Source: JAXMAR01 sp046350295
Lineage (GTDB): Bacteria > Planctomycetota > Planctomycetia > Gemmatales > Gemmataceae
Direction: 5' to 3'
Length of the DNA: 64,000 nucleotides
NCBI GenBank assembly: GCA_046350295.1
Contig: JAXMAR010000001.1
Location: forward strand, 124,001-188,000
Below are positions 1-7,781 of this stretch, piece after piece. The notes under the pieces are model-generated. The model did not search any database and was not told the DNA's origin. It worked only from the letters and a program-made list of their open reading frames with translations. Positions within the stretch are counted from its first letter, which is position 1. Each line of letters begins with the position of its first letter. The translations under genes and the position numbers were made by a program.

Positions 1-557
1 GTGGCCTCGTCGAGGACCAGGCCCTTGACCCCCTGGTCCGGACTGTCCATGGCGCCGGCGTAACTGCCGTCTTTCTGCTTGAAGAGATGAAAGACGAGGC
101 GAACCTCCGTGGCGCCGGCCTTGAGCTTCCCCTCGTAAATCTCTTCAACGCCGGTGGGCGCGGGCTTGGCGGCGGGCCGGATCTGCAGCCCGGTGATTTT
201 CGCCTCGCCGTCAAAGACGACGCGAACGTCGAGCGTCGCCTTGGCGAAGGCGCACGTCACGTAGATGATCTGATACTTGTCCTTGGTCTCGGCGCGGGCG
301 CCGAGCTGTTTCTTGAAGGCGCCGGCCTCGGCGATGACTTCCTCCCAGGTCTTCTTCAACTCCTCGGCCGGAATGGCCTTGAGCATGACCGCATCGAACT
401 TCTCCGTCGCTTTGGCGAACTCCCCCTTGTCGAGCCGCTCGACGAGCAATCGGGCCGCCCGTTCCAGCGGCTTGGGCTCCGCCTTTTCCTGGGCCGGACA
501 GGCGAGCGGTAGCACCGCCAGCACAAGGACGGCCACGAAGCCGCGACGTGCAAACAT
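1..557 (-). CDS. Exported DUF3887-like protein, C-terminus cut by window edge
   Basis: Reading the minus strand from an ATG at 557 gives an open frame that runs off the left edge (about 185 residues visible). It begins with a signal peptide (MFARRGFVAVLVLAVLPLAC, with a possible lipobox-type Cys) followed by a helical segment with LLVERLDKGEFAKATEKFD, a pattern typical of DUF3887, which often precedes an alpha/beta hydrolase domain. The rest is not visible, so a hydrolase C-terminus is only inferred. It lies 42 bases downstream of a secreted esterase-like gene on the same strand, so the two may be co-transcribed. Confidence 0.6.
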   Translation of the reverse strand, partial: MFARRGFVAVLVLAVLPLACPAQEKAEPKPLERAARLLVERLDKGEFAKATEKFDAVMLKAIPAEELKKTWEEVIAEAGAFKKQLGARAETKDKYQIIYVTCAFAKATLDVRVVFDGEAKITGLQIRPAAKPAPTGVEEIYEGKLKAGATEVRLVFHLFKQKDGSYAGAMDSPDQGVKGLVLDEA

Positions 558-599
558 GGGTACGTCTCCTGGATATGCGATTCTCTCTGCCCGATTGCG

Positions 600-1403
600 T
601 CACTTGCGCCGATGCTCCTTGAAGAAGCGAACGATCAGCTCCGGCGCTTCCGTGGGAAACGCATGGCCGCCGGGACCAATCAGTGTAACCAGGGGAGCGC
701 CGCTACGCGATCGGTATTCGGTCCCTGCCAGGCTTCCCGCCTTCGCCCAGTCCTTCCCCTTCGCGTCGCAGCCGTTCACCTTGCGTACGGCGTCGATCGC
801 GATCTGCTGCCATTCGTACTTGACCAGCGCGTCCTTCTCCCCGGCGACGTGCAGCGCCGGCAAGGGGGGCACGCCCTTGAACCAGGCGCGGTTCGGCACG
901 GCGGCGGAGGGCGCGACGGCGGCGAAAACGTCGCCGCGCTGGGCCCAGAGCAGGTAGGTGAACGCTCCGCCATTCGAGTGGCCCGTGACGTAGGTGCGCT
1001 TCGTGTCGACCTTGAACTCGGACTTGAGCGAGGCGAGGACGGTGTCGAACAGCTTGAGGTCGCGGTCCCCCTGGTCGCCCGGACCGCGCTGCCAGCCCGG
1101 CTTCTTGCCGTCCGGGTCCGTCAACTTCCCCGGCGTGTTGAGGCCTTGAAGATAAACGACGAGCGCCTCGGGCCAGCGCTTGTGCAGGGCGAAGGAGCGG
1201 GCCGCGTTCGCCATCGTCCCCCCATGGCCATGGAAGACGAACACCAAAGGCGTCTCGGTCTTCCGCGCCTCGGCCGGGACATGGACAAGCCCCTTGCGGG
1301 CGGCGCCGTCCACCTTCCATTCCCGTTCCGAGAGCGCCTGCGCCGGCGCCAGGGCCGGCGCGGCTACCAACAGCATCGTGGCGAGAGCCGATGGCCGTGT
1401 CAT
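600..1403 (-). CDS. Secreted PHB-depolymerase/feruloyl-esterase-like alpha/beta hydrolase
   Basis: The 267-residue protein has a signal peptide (residues 1-22) and a compact alpha/beta hydrolase fold of the LpqC/polyhydroxybutyrate depolymerase type. The oxyanion-hole segment FVFHGHGG lies near residue 57, the nucleophile elbow GHSNGG puts the catalytic Ser near 143, an Asp follows in GEKDALV (about 191), and the catalytic His is in GGHAFP (about 247). It likely hydrolyses an ester outside the cytoplasm; the substrate cannot be read from sequence. It is followed on the same strand by the DUF3887-like gene. Confidence 0.8.
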   Translation of the reverse strand: MTRPSALATMLLVAAPALAPAQALSEREWKVDGAARKGLVHVPAEARKTETPLVFVFHGHGGTMANAARSFALHKRWPEALVVYLQGLNTPGKLTDPDGKKPGWQRGPGDQGDRDLKLFDTVLASLKSEFKVDTKRTYVTGHSNGGAFTYLLWAQRGDVFAAVAPSAAVPNRAWFKGVPPLPALHVAGEKDALVKYEWQQIAIDAVRKVNGCDAKGKDWAKAGSLAGTEYRSRSGAPLVTLIGPGGHAFPTEAPELIVRFFKEHRRK

Positions 1404-1511
1404 TGTTGGATTACCTTTCCGCTGAACAGAACTCGTGGCTTGCCCGCAATCCGCGTTCCTGCCATTCTCGTCTTATGAATGGCGGTTGTCATCGAAATGA
1501 AGGAGGAGATC

Positions 1512-2696
1512 ATGTCTTTACGCAGGTTCATGCTGGTCCCGGGAATGCTCTGTCTGCTGGCCCTCTGGTCGGGCCACGCCTCGGCGGGGGAGAAGGCCGC
1601 ACGCGCTGAAGTCAAGGCGGAGAAGCCCGCCGCCAAGCCGCAGGTCGAGGTCGTCTTCTGCCTCGATACCACCGGCAGCATGTCCGGCCTGATCGACGTG
1701 GCCAAGAAGAAGATCTGGTCCATTTCCAACCAGATCGCCAGCGGCAAGCCGACGCCTGCCCTCAAGGTCGGTCTCGTCGCCTATCGCGACCGCGGCGATT
1801 CCTACATCACCAAGGTCTTCGACCTCAGCGACGATCTCGACTCGATCCACGGCCACCTGATGGGCTTCACGGCCAATGAGGGTGGCGACGAGCCGGAGAG
1901 CGTCAACCAGGCGCTTTTCGACGCCGTGCACAAGATCACCTGGAGCAAGGACAAGAAGACGCTGAAGATGATCTTCCTGGTCGGCGACGCCCCGCCACAC
2001 ATGGACTACCCGGACGACGTGAAGTACCCCGATACGTGCAAGGAAGCGGTAAAGCGCGACATCATCATCAACACCGTCCTGTGCGGCTCGAGCGCCACGG
2101 CCAAGGACCACTGGCTGAAGATCTGCCGCCTGGCCGAAGGCTCGTTCGTGCAGATCGACGCGGCGGGCGGGCCGGTGGTGGCGATCGCGACGCCATTCGA
2201 CAAAGAGCTGGCGGAGATCAGCGTGAAGTTCTCGACCTCGACCCTGGTCTACGGCGGCGACAAGGCCAAGGCGGAGGCGGAGAAACGGGTGACGGAGTCC
2301 GCGGCGTTGCCGCTGGCGACCGCGGCGCCGCGAGCCGCTTACCTGGCCCGCACGGACGGCGGCGCCACCGCCTACGACCTGATCAAGGGCATCAAGGACG
2401 GCAAGGTAAAGCTCGAGGAGCTCAAAAAGGAAGAACTTCCCAAGGAGCTGGTGGGCAAGAACCTCACCGAGCAAAAGCAGATCCTGGAGAAGCTCGACAA
2501 GGAGCGCGAGGTGCTGAGCAAGCGGGCGCTCGAACTGGAGAAGATGCGCAACGAGTTCATCGCCAAGAAGATCGCCGAGGACACCAAGCTGGCCACCCCG
2601 ACGAGCTTCGAGAACGAGGTGCTCGGCATCCTCCGCGTGCAGGCAGGCCGGCGCAGCGGCATCGCGTATGACGTCGCGGAGCCGAAGAAGAAGTGA
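1512..2696 (+). CDS. Exported von Willebrand factor A domain protein
   Basis: The start at 1512 is chosen because a strong ribosome binding site (AGGAGGAG) lies just before it; an ATG 33 bases earlier has none. The 394-residue product has a signal peptide ending near residue 26 and a VWA domain from about residue 45 to 240 with an intact MIDAS: DTTGSMS (52-58), a Thr near 120 and an Asp in GDAPPH (about 159). The C-terminal third is charged and helical (about 310-365), probably a coiled coil. VWA domains bind metal and protein partners; no partner is evident here. A terminator follows 22 bases after the stop. Confidence 0.8.
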   Translation: MSLRRFMLVPGMLCLLALWSGHASAGEKAARAEVKAEKPAAKPQVEVVFCLDTTGSMSGLIDVAKKKIWSISNQIASGKPTPALKVGLVAYRDRGDSYITKVFDLSDDLDSIHGHLMGFTANEGGDEPESVNQALFDAVHKITWSKDKKTLKMIFLVGDAPPHMDYPDDVKYPDTCKEAVKRDIIINTVLCGSSATAKDHWLKICRLAEGSFVQIDAAGGPVVAIATPFDKELAEISVKFSTSTLVYGGDKAKAEAEKRVTESAALPLATAAPRAAYLARTDGGATAYDLIKGIKDGKVKLEELKKEELPKELVGKNLTEQKQILEKLDKEREVLSKRALELEKMRNEFIAKKIAEDTKLATPTSFENEVLGILRVQAGRRSGIAYDVAEPKKK

Positions 2697-2718
2697 CGAA
2701 CCCGAAGCAAACCTCCGA

Positions 2719-2758
2719 GGACCGTCCGCGGCGAGCGCCCGGACGGTCCTTCTTTTCT
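2719..2758 (+). terminator. Rho-independent terminator after the VWA gene
   Basis: A perfect 10-bp inverted repeat (GGACCGTCCG and CGGACGGTCC, 11-base loop) is followed by TTCTTTTCT. It sits just after the VWA gene stop and before the convergent DUF3500 gene. Confidence 0.75.
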
Positions 2759-2784
2759 CTACGACCACCTCGGAGGCGTGGCAT

Positions 2785-2803
2785 AAGGTAGCCGGCGGTT
2801 GAG
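2785..2803. repeat. 19-base motif shared with 26376-26394
   Basis: The sequence AAGGTAGCCGGCGGTTGAG occurs here and again, identical, after the SPFH gene. Both copies are intergenic and immediately 3' to a coding region. Probably one of the dispersed intergenic repeats of this genome. Confidence 0.5.
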
Positions 2804-2815
2804 CCGGCGTCCCGT

Positions 2816-3934
2816 TCACCGCTTCAACAGCCCCGCCCCGTAGTCGTCCTCGGGGTTGCGGATGACCGTGTGGATGTGGTCGGTCCCGCCCTGCGGAGCG
2901 TACTCGATCACCACGGTCGGTCCCTGAATCCGGAAGTAGACCGCGCTCCCTTTCTCGGTCGGGCCGCTCCAGGCGAAGTAGGTCTCGCCGATCTTTCCCT
3001 TGATGGACGCCATGCGCGCCCGGGCCTCGTCGGGCTCCACGATGTTGATCCAGGCGCCGATCAGGTCGAGCAACAGCGCCTGCTGGTCGGCCTTCAGCGC
3101 CGAGCCCTTGATCCCCTTCGGCTCGATCTTGCGGCCGTCGCGGCCCGGCCCGAGCAGCAGCTCTCCTTGCGGGCGGTCGCCGATGATCGCCTGTGCCCGC
3201 TGCTTGTCGTCGAGGGCGGCGATCAGCTTGAACGCGGTGTCGTTTTCCAGGCCGAGCGGGCGGACGTCCTTGCCGTCGCGCTTGAAGAGCGTCGGCTGCG
3301 CCCCGGTGTGCGTCGGCGTGAGCACGAAGTGCTTGCCGATCACGGTGACGTTGACGCCGAGGTGGTGGCCGCCGAACTGCACCATCCACGGCTCCGTCGC
3401 GGAGGGCTTGCCGAAGATCGCCAGGTAATACTGGTCGACGCCGAACATCCCCTTGCCGCCCTTGCCTTTGCCCTTGTCCTTGCCACCCTTGCCCCCCTTG
3501 CCCTCGGCCAGCAGCTGGTCGCCGTCCATGATGTCGACGACCTTCTGGTAGCCCCCCTTGCTGAGGACGGCGGCGACCACGTCCATCGCCTTGGTCCGCT
3601 GTTCTTTGGTGAGGTCGCCAAGCCGGACGCCGTTGCGCGGGACGAAGGTGACGGGCAGGTTGGACCAGCCGGATTTCTTCGGGCTGCCGAACTCGAAGAT
3701 CGCCTTCTCGCGCTGCTTGGCGTCGAGCGCGCCGAGGAAGGCGTTGGCCGCCTCGACCGCCCGCGGCGTGGGGGCCGTCTTGCCCGTGGGGTCGTCGGCG
3801 GCCGGCGCCGGCGGCAACGGGGAGCGGGACAGGTAGAGCGCGGCGCCGATCGCCAGCACGGCGCCAAGCAGCGCGACGATCTTCCGGGCGCCGGTCCCGG
3901 TCCCGGTAAGAGGATCACGAATCGGAGTGCTCAT
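2816..3934 (-). CDS. DUF3500-family membrane-anchored or exported protein
   Basis: The 372-residue protein has one N-terminal hydrophobic segment (about residues 18-35) and then a region matching DUF3500: a helical N-terminal part (EAANAFLGALDAKQREKAIF), the motif VQFGGHHLGVNVTV and a C-terminal DHIHTVIRNPEDDYG. A Gly/Lys-rich run (about residues 149-165) interrupts the domain and is probably an exposed loop. The biochemical role of DUF3500 is not established. It is convergent with the VWA gene and transcribed alone. Confidence 0.75.
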   Translation of the reverse strand: MSTPIRDPLTGTGTGARKIVALLGAVLAIGAALYLSRSPLPPAPAADDPTGKTAPTPRAVEAANAFLGALDAKQREKAIFEFGSPKKSGWSNLPVTFVPRNGVRLGDLTKEQRTKAMDVVAAVLSKGGYQKVVDIMDGDQLLAEGKGGKGGKDKGKGKGGKGMFGVDQYYLAIFGKPSATEPWMVQFGGHHLGVNVTVIGKHFVLTPTHTGAQPTLFKRDGKDVRPLGLENDTAFKLIAALDDKQRAQAIIGDRPQGELLLGPGRDGRKIEPKGIKGSALKADQQALLLDLIGAWINIVEPDEARARMASIKGKIGETYFAWSGPTEKGSAVYFRIQGPTVVIEYAPQGGTDHIHTVIRNPEDDYGAGLLKR

Positions 3935-4074
3935 GGGATTCTCCCGTTACCTTGGCGCCAGCTTGATCGGCCTGGCGGTGACTTGATGGCTTGGATACCC
4001 GGATTCTACGGCGGCGGCCTATCGCACGCCAGACTTATGATCTTTGGGTGGTGGGAAGCACGAAAGCATGTTTT

Positions 4075-4276
4075 GAGCCCCAACGGGGTGGACAGCCAAT
4101 AGCCAGGGGCGTGGGTGAGCCCCTGGGCCAGCGTCGATGCGAGTCCGCAAGCCCTGAAAGGGCGACAGAAACAGGGTATCGGCCGCGGCACTGTCGCCCT
4201 TCGGGGCTTGGGACCCGGGCGGACCTCGCCCCAGGGGCTACGCCCCTGGCTATTGGCTCCCGCCCCGTTGGGGCTC
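4075..4276. repeat. Nested palindromic intergenic element
   Basis: The gene-free stretch 3935-4395 holds a roughly 200-base element built of nested inverted repeats. Outer arms 4075-4088 and 4263-4276 are perfect complements (14 bp), middle arms 4094-4110 and 4242-4258 are perfect (17 bp), and inner arms 4149-4168 and 4191-4209 nearly pair around the core CCCTGAAAGGGC. The same core recurs at 21600-21995. No coding potential was seen. It could be a mobile palindromic (REP/MITE-like) unit or an RNA structure. Confidence 0.7.
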
Positions 4277-4395
4277 AGCCCGGTCCGCCGCGGCTTGGAG
4301 ACGTTGGCGACGCATTGCGCCCGGCTGCCACAAGAAGGACCGGTAACGTGGACACTGATAGCTGAACACCGCTTTGGATGGAGGATGTCGCTCGT

Positions 4396-5055
4396 CTAAC
4401 CCTTCACCAGGTCGAGCACGCTCCACAGCGACGGGTCTTCCCAGAACGGAAACTCCGACGTCACGCTCAACAGCTGCTCCCCCAGTTCCTCGTCGCGCAC
4501 CGAGTAGAAGAAGCCGAGCCGGGAATGCTGCTCCGGGTCGTACCCCGTCAGGAGCGCCGCGGGCAGGAACGCTTCGAGGATGTAGCCCGATTTGTGGAAC
4601 GTCGCCCGCACCGGGACCTTCTTCGGATCGGCCAGCGGCGCGTCTTCCAGCGCCCGGTTGATCCGCGATTGCGCCGCCACCGGCTCGTCATGATCGGCGC
4701 CGCCCCCCGCCGGCAGGAAATGAAACTGATGACAGTACCGGCTCGCCCGATGGCTGGCCCGGCTGTCGCGCGTGTCGAGCCAGAGGGTGACGCCGTCGGA
4801 GCCGCGCGGCCGCGACACGTCGGCCTGCGGCGGGTTGTCCTTGCCGCGCACGTCGACTTGAATCCCCAGGCCCAGCTCGTTCCAGGCCAGCCGCACCGTC
4901 GCGAAGTTCTTCTTCTCGTCGATGGCGGCGTTATTGTCGATGTCGCACGAGTCGTCGAGTTCGAGGAGCCGATCCTCCCGCGCAGCGGCACGTTCCCTGC
5001 GGTAGCGGCAAGGCTGGGCAAAGCGAAACAGGAAACGCGGCGGAACGAGGGCCAT
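4396..5055 (-). CDS. CBM9/DOMON-like hypothetical protein downstream of nadA
   Basis: The 219-residue product begins only 13 bases after the nadA stop, so it is probably co-transcribed with it. The segment VRLAWNELGLGIQVDV followed by DGVTLWLDTRDSRASHRASR (about residues 54-105) resembles the carbohydrate-binding family 9-like (DOMON-type) beta-sandwich found in many planctomycete proteins, though the match is by eye. There is no clear signal peptide. Nothing in the sequence links it to NAD synthesis; the pairing may simply be a planctomycete gene order. Confidence 0.55.
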   Translation of the reverse strand: MALVPPRFLFRFAQPCRYRRERAAAREDRLLELDDSCDIDNNAAIDEKKNFATVRLAWNELGLGIQVDVRGKDNPPQADVSRPRGSDGVTLWLDTRDSRASHRASRYCHQFHFLPAGGGADHDEPVAAQSRINRALEDAPLADPKKVPVRATFHKSGYILEAFLPAALLTGYDPEQHSRLGFFYSVRDEELGEQLLSVTSEFPFWEDPSLWSVLDLVKG

Positions 5056-5068
5056 CCAGGGATTCCGT

Positions 5069-5995
5069 TCAGTTCAGCAGCGAGCGCGTGAGCACCTCGC
5101 TCGCCCGGGCGAACTCCGGCTGCCAGGTGATCTCCGGCGTCCCCTTCACCAGGCAGTCGCGCAGGGTCTCGAGCGTGTTGCGAGCCATGTGCGGGCACTT
5201 GTTGCAGGCGCACGTGATGCCGGGGACCGGATGATAGCGATGCCGCGGCGCCTTGCTCTGGAGCTGCCACATCATGTTTGCCTCGGTCGCCACCAGAAAA
5301 TCCTTCGGCTCGGCGTAACCCAGGACGTACTTGATCATCGCCTCCGTGCCACCGATGAAATCCGAATGCTCGCGGATGTTCGCCGGGCACTCGGGGTGCG
5401 CGATGGTGATCACCCCAGGCATCTTCCGCTTGGTCGCCAGCAGGTCGCCGACGCTGAAGACCTCGTGGACGATGCAGGAGCCGTTCCACAGGATCATCGG
5501 CCGGCCCGTCACCTCCTGAAGGTACTGGCCCAGATGGCGGTCGGGGACGAAGAGGATCTCGAACTCCTCCGGCACGCGGCGAATGATCTCCTCGGCGTTG
5601 CCGGAGGTGACGACCCACTCGGAAAGCGCCTTCACCGCGGCCGTGCTGTTGATGTAGGTGACCGTCTGGAACTTCCGCCCGTTGGCGCGGAGCATCTCCT
5701 GGAAGCGCGCGAGCTTCTCGGCCGGGCAGCTCTCGGCGAGGCTGCATCCCGCCTTGAGGTCGGGCAAGAGGACGCGCTTCCGCGGGTTGAGCATCTTGGC
5801 CGTCTCGGCCATGAAGTGAACGCCGCAGAAGACGATGGTGTCGGTGTCGACCTTGGTGGCGGCGCGGGCGAGCTTGAGGCTGTCGCCGGTGAAATCGGCG
5901 AGGTCCTGAATCTCCCCCTCCTGGTAATAGTGGGCCAGGATGGTGGCGTTCTTGGTTTTCTTGAGGGATTGGATTTCCGAGACGAGATCGGTCAT
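5069..5995 (-). CDS. nadA: Quinolinate synthase NadA
   Basis: NadA condenses iminoaspartate with dihydroxyacetone phosphate to quinolinate in de novo NAD synthesis, using a 4Fe-4S cluster. The start at 5995 is preferred over an upstream ATG because AAGGATC lies 8 bases before it and NadA families begin near this point. The 308-residue protein shows ATILAHYYQ, FTGDSLKLA and VFCGVHFMAETAK. The three cluster cysteines are placed as in the short NadA form: Cys84 (AGCSLAES), Cys174 (NGSCIVHE) and Cys267 (CNKCPHM). No nadB or nadC lies nearby; an NAD kinase fragment is at the far right end. Confidence 0.95.
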   Translation of the reverse strand: MTDLVSEIQSLKKTKNATILAHYYQEGEIQDLADFTGDSLKLARAATKVDTDTIVFCGVHFMAETAKMLNPRKRVLLPDLKAGCSLAESCPAEKLARFQEMLRANGRKFQTVTYINSTAAVKALSEWVVTSGNAEEIIRRVPEEFEILFVPDRHLGQYLQEVTGRPMILWNGSCIVHEVFSVGDLLATKRKMPGVITIAHPECPANIREHSDFIGGTEAMIKYVLGYAEPKDFLVATEANMMWQLQSKAPRHRYHPVPGITCACNKCPHMARNTLETLRDCLVKGTPEITWQPEFARASEVLTRSLLN

Positions 5996-6201
5996 GGGAC
6001 GGATCCTTGTTTTTAATGTGGCGCAGGACGAACCCACATCCAGCCTTTTTAAAGACGGCCTTGCGTCTTCACCGTCATTTTACGACTCTCTCGGCCGAAA
6101 AACCACGCGAGGTCTTACCGCAGAGTTAGAGGGAAGCCACCTGAGGAGCGGTTCGCCTTTTCATGCGTTTCATCCGCGCAGCTCGAGAGTGCGTTCGGCT
6201 C

Positions 6202-6324
6202 CAGCCCGCGAAAGAGGCGCATGCCCACGAGCGTATCGTCGCCGCCATCCGCTCGGAGCTGGACGACGTGCGCCGGCGGCTCACGGCCGGCGAGAAGGTC
6301 GACGGCCAGGCCGGCCCCGACGAA
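6202..6324 (+). pseudogene. Decayed duplicate of the SelA N-terminal region
   Basis: Translation here gives a 41-residue segment, QPAKEAHAHERIVAAIR then ELDDVRRRLTAGEKVDGQAG, which matches residues 22-62 of the SelA encoded downstream at 32 of 41 positions. The similarity starts and ends abruptly, and no SelA-like sequence follows. It is therefore a fragment of a second selA copy or a local duplication. The surrounding gene-free stretch 5996-6516 holds nothing else I can support. Confidence 0.75.
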
Positions 6325-6516
6325 CGGCCTAACTGCGGCACGCCAGGGACGAGCGCGATGGGCGGGGACTTCTTATTCCTGGGACGTGGGCTTTCGGGCT
6401 CTCGATCCCGTAGCAGTCCCCCTGCGGCACGGTGTCCCGACCGCGATCGGTTGGATTGGACGGGGCGCTTTCGGCCGGGTCTTTTGCGAGTGACACAGGG
6501 ATGACATCGGCCGGGC

Positions 6517-6999
6517 CTACCCAGGACTACGTCGAAAAAAGTCGCGAACCTCCGCACGGCTCAGCACCCACAGGTGAATCACCCCGATCAAGAAGAGGAA
6601 GCAGGCATAACCAAAAGCCCACCAGCGTTCGGCGACACCGATATCGAACAATGCCATGGACCCCGACTTCGCGTCTATCACCCTATTCAGATCGACACCG
6701 ACTGCCGAGAGCCAGATCACGGCCCCTGTCATCAGCAGACCAAAGCCGATCGCTACCCAACCACAGGCCAGGCCCACCGCCCGCGGGACCACGCGGCGGT
6801 AGAGCGCAACCCCAACCACAATCAGCGACAGAGCAAGCCCTCTCAGGATGTGCTCCTCTGCGAAGGGTGGAGCAATCCCCAACTGAGCGAGAGCAAACTG
6901 AACGAGAGTGATTACGAGTAGGCCGGCGCCCATAGAAATATCGATGCCGACAAGTACGGTCAGGGATCGCGGAACCCGAACATTCAACATGGCTGCCAT
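6517..6999 (-). CDS. Four-helix integral membrane protein of unknown function
   Basis: The 160-residue protein has four strongly hydrophobic segments (about residues 14-36, 49-66, 74-97 and 124-147), with basic residues between the second and third. No motif for transport or catalysis is visible. It is flanked by the selA fragment and the PD-(D/E)XK-like gene, with no close operon partner. Confidence 0.6.
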   Translation of the reverse strand: MAAMLNVRVPRSLTVLVGIDISMGAGLLVITLVQFALAQLGIAPPFAEEHILRGLALSLIVVGVALYRRVVPRAVGLACGWVAIGFGLLMTGAVIWLSAVGVDLNRVIDAKSGSMALFDIGVAERWWAFGYACFLFLIGVIHLWVLSRAEVRDFFRRSPG

Positions 7000-7066
7000 C
7001 GAATTCCTTCCTGAATCTCGGTGCGCCCTCCCCGTGGCCGAACGCCCAGTTCAGCCGCCGCGGCCC

Positions 7067-7588
7067 TCAGATATCGTCTTGCCGCGCTGCGACCGTAGGG
7101 GCCGCGGTCGGCTGCAACGCCTCGCTCGGCATGTCTTGGCACAGGGGCAGCACTGCCGCATCGAAGCGGTAGGGAGCGAGCAGCGGACGCGTGCGGCCGG
7201 ACAACTGGATACCCCACTCCGGCTTGCTCTTGAGGCCCTCATCGTCCCGGCCAACCAGCAGCCCGGTCGGGGACAACCACGCCGTCGCCGGGATGAGATA
7301 CAGGTCAGGCGGCTGGTCCTCCTCCAGCAGCACCAGGGCCAGCAGCCGGTCCGGGCGGAGCGGGAACTTGGTCTTGTGCATGAAGACGTAGTTCGACTCT
7401 CGCACCGACTTAACCTGCACCTCGTAGAACCCACCGGCGCCGTGCCGGGCCACAAAGTCGATTCCCCGGTCGTCCACCTCGGCCGTGTACACCTCGAACC
7501 CGTACACGGCGAACTCCATCTTAACGAAGTACTCGGCGAACCGGCCTACCTGGTGCGAGTTCAGTCGGCTCCACGAGTACCGCCCCAT
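7067..7588 (-). CDS. PD-(D/E)XK nuclease-like (DUF4365-type) protein
   Basis: The 173-residue protein carries the pattern of a restriction-endonuclease-like fold: a Glu in GRFAEYFV (about 19), an Asp in DDRGIDFVA (about 44) and EVQVKS (Glu56, Gln58, Lys60), in the usual order and spacing. Proteins with this variant include DUF4365 members and Holliday-junction-resolvase-like nucleases. The C-terminal third looks disordered. It stands alone, with no methyltransferase or helicase beside it, so a role in restriction is not supported; it could be a solitary nuclease or a DNA-binding relic. Confidence 0.55.
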   Translation of the reverse strand: MGRYSWSRLNSHQVGRFAEYFVKMEFAVYGFEVYTAEVDDRGIDFVARHGAGGFYEVQVKSVRESNYVFMHKTKFPLRPDRLLALVLLEEDQPPDLYLIPATAWLSPTGLLVGRDDEGLKSKPEWGIQLSGRTRPLLAPYRFDAAVLPLCQDMPSEALQPTAAPTVAARQDDI

Positions 7589-7781
7589 CAGTGCACCCCG
7601 CCTTCAATGCCGAACTTGTGCTTCCCGCGCGCATCAGCGCTGCAGCAAGGTTGTTGCGCGCGGTGGCAATTCCTTGCGCTGTTCACGGTGCTAATCTCAC
7701 CATGCGGCAAAGCGGCTGTCAAGAATGGACAACGCGAGTGGAACCGTGCGTTCATCGCCGCGCCCGGCTACAATGGCATCG

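Noticed and set aside
6221..6493. IGRGAFGRVF-like string resembling a Ser/Thr kinase glycine-rich loop
   Set aside because: The match is ten residues, directly followed by a stop, with no kinase sequence on either side in any frame. It is most likely chance in GC-rich sequence, or too decayed to call.
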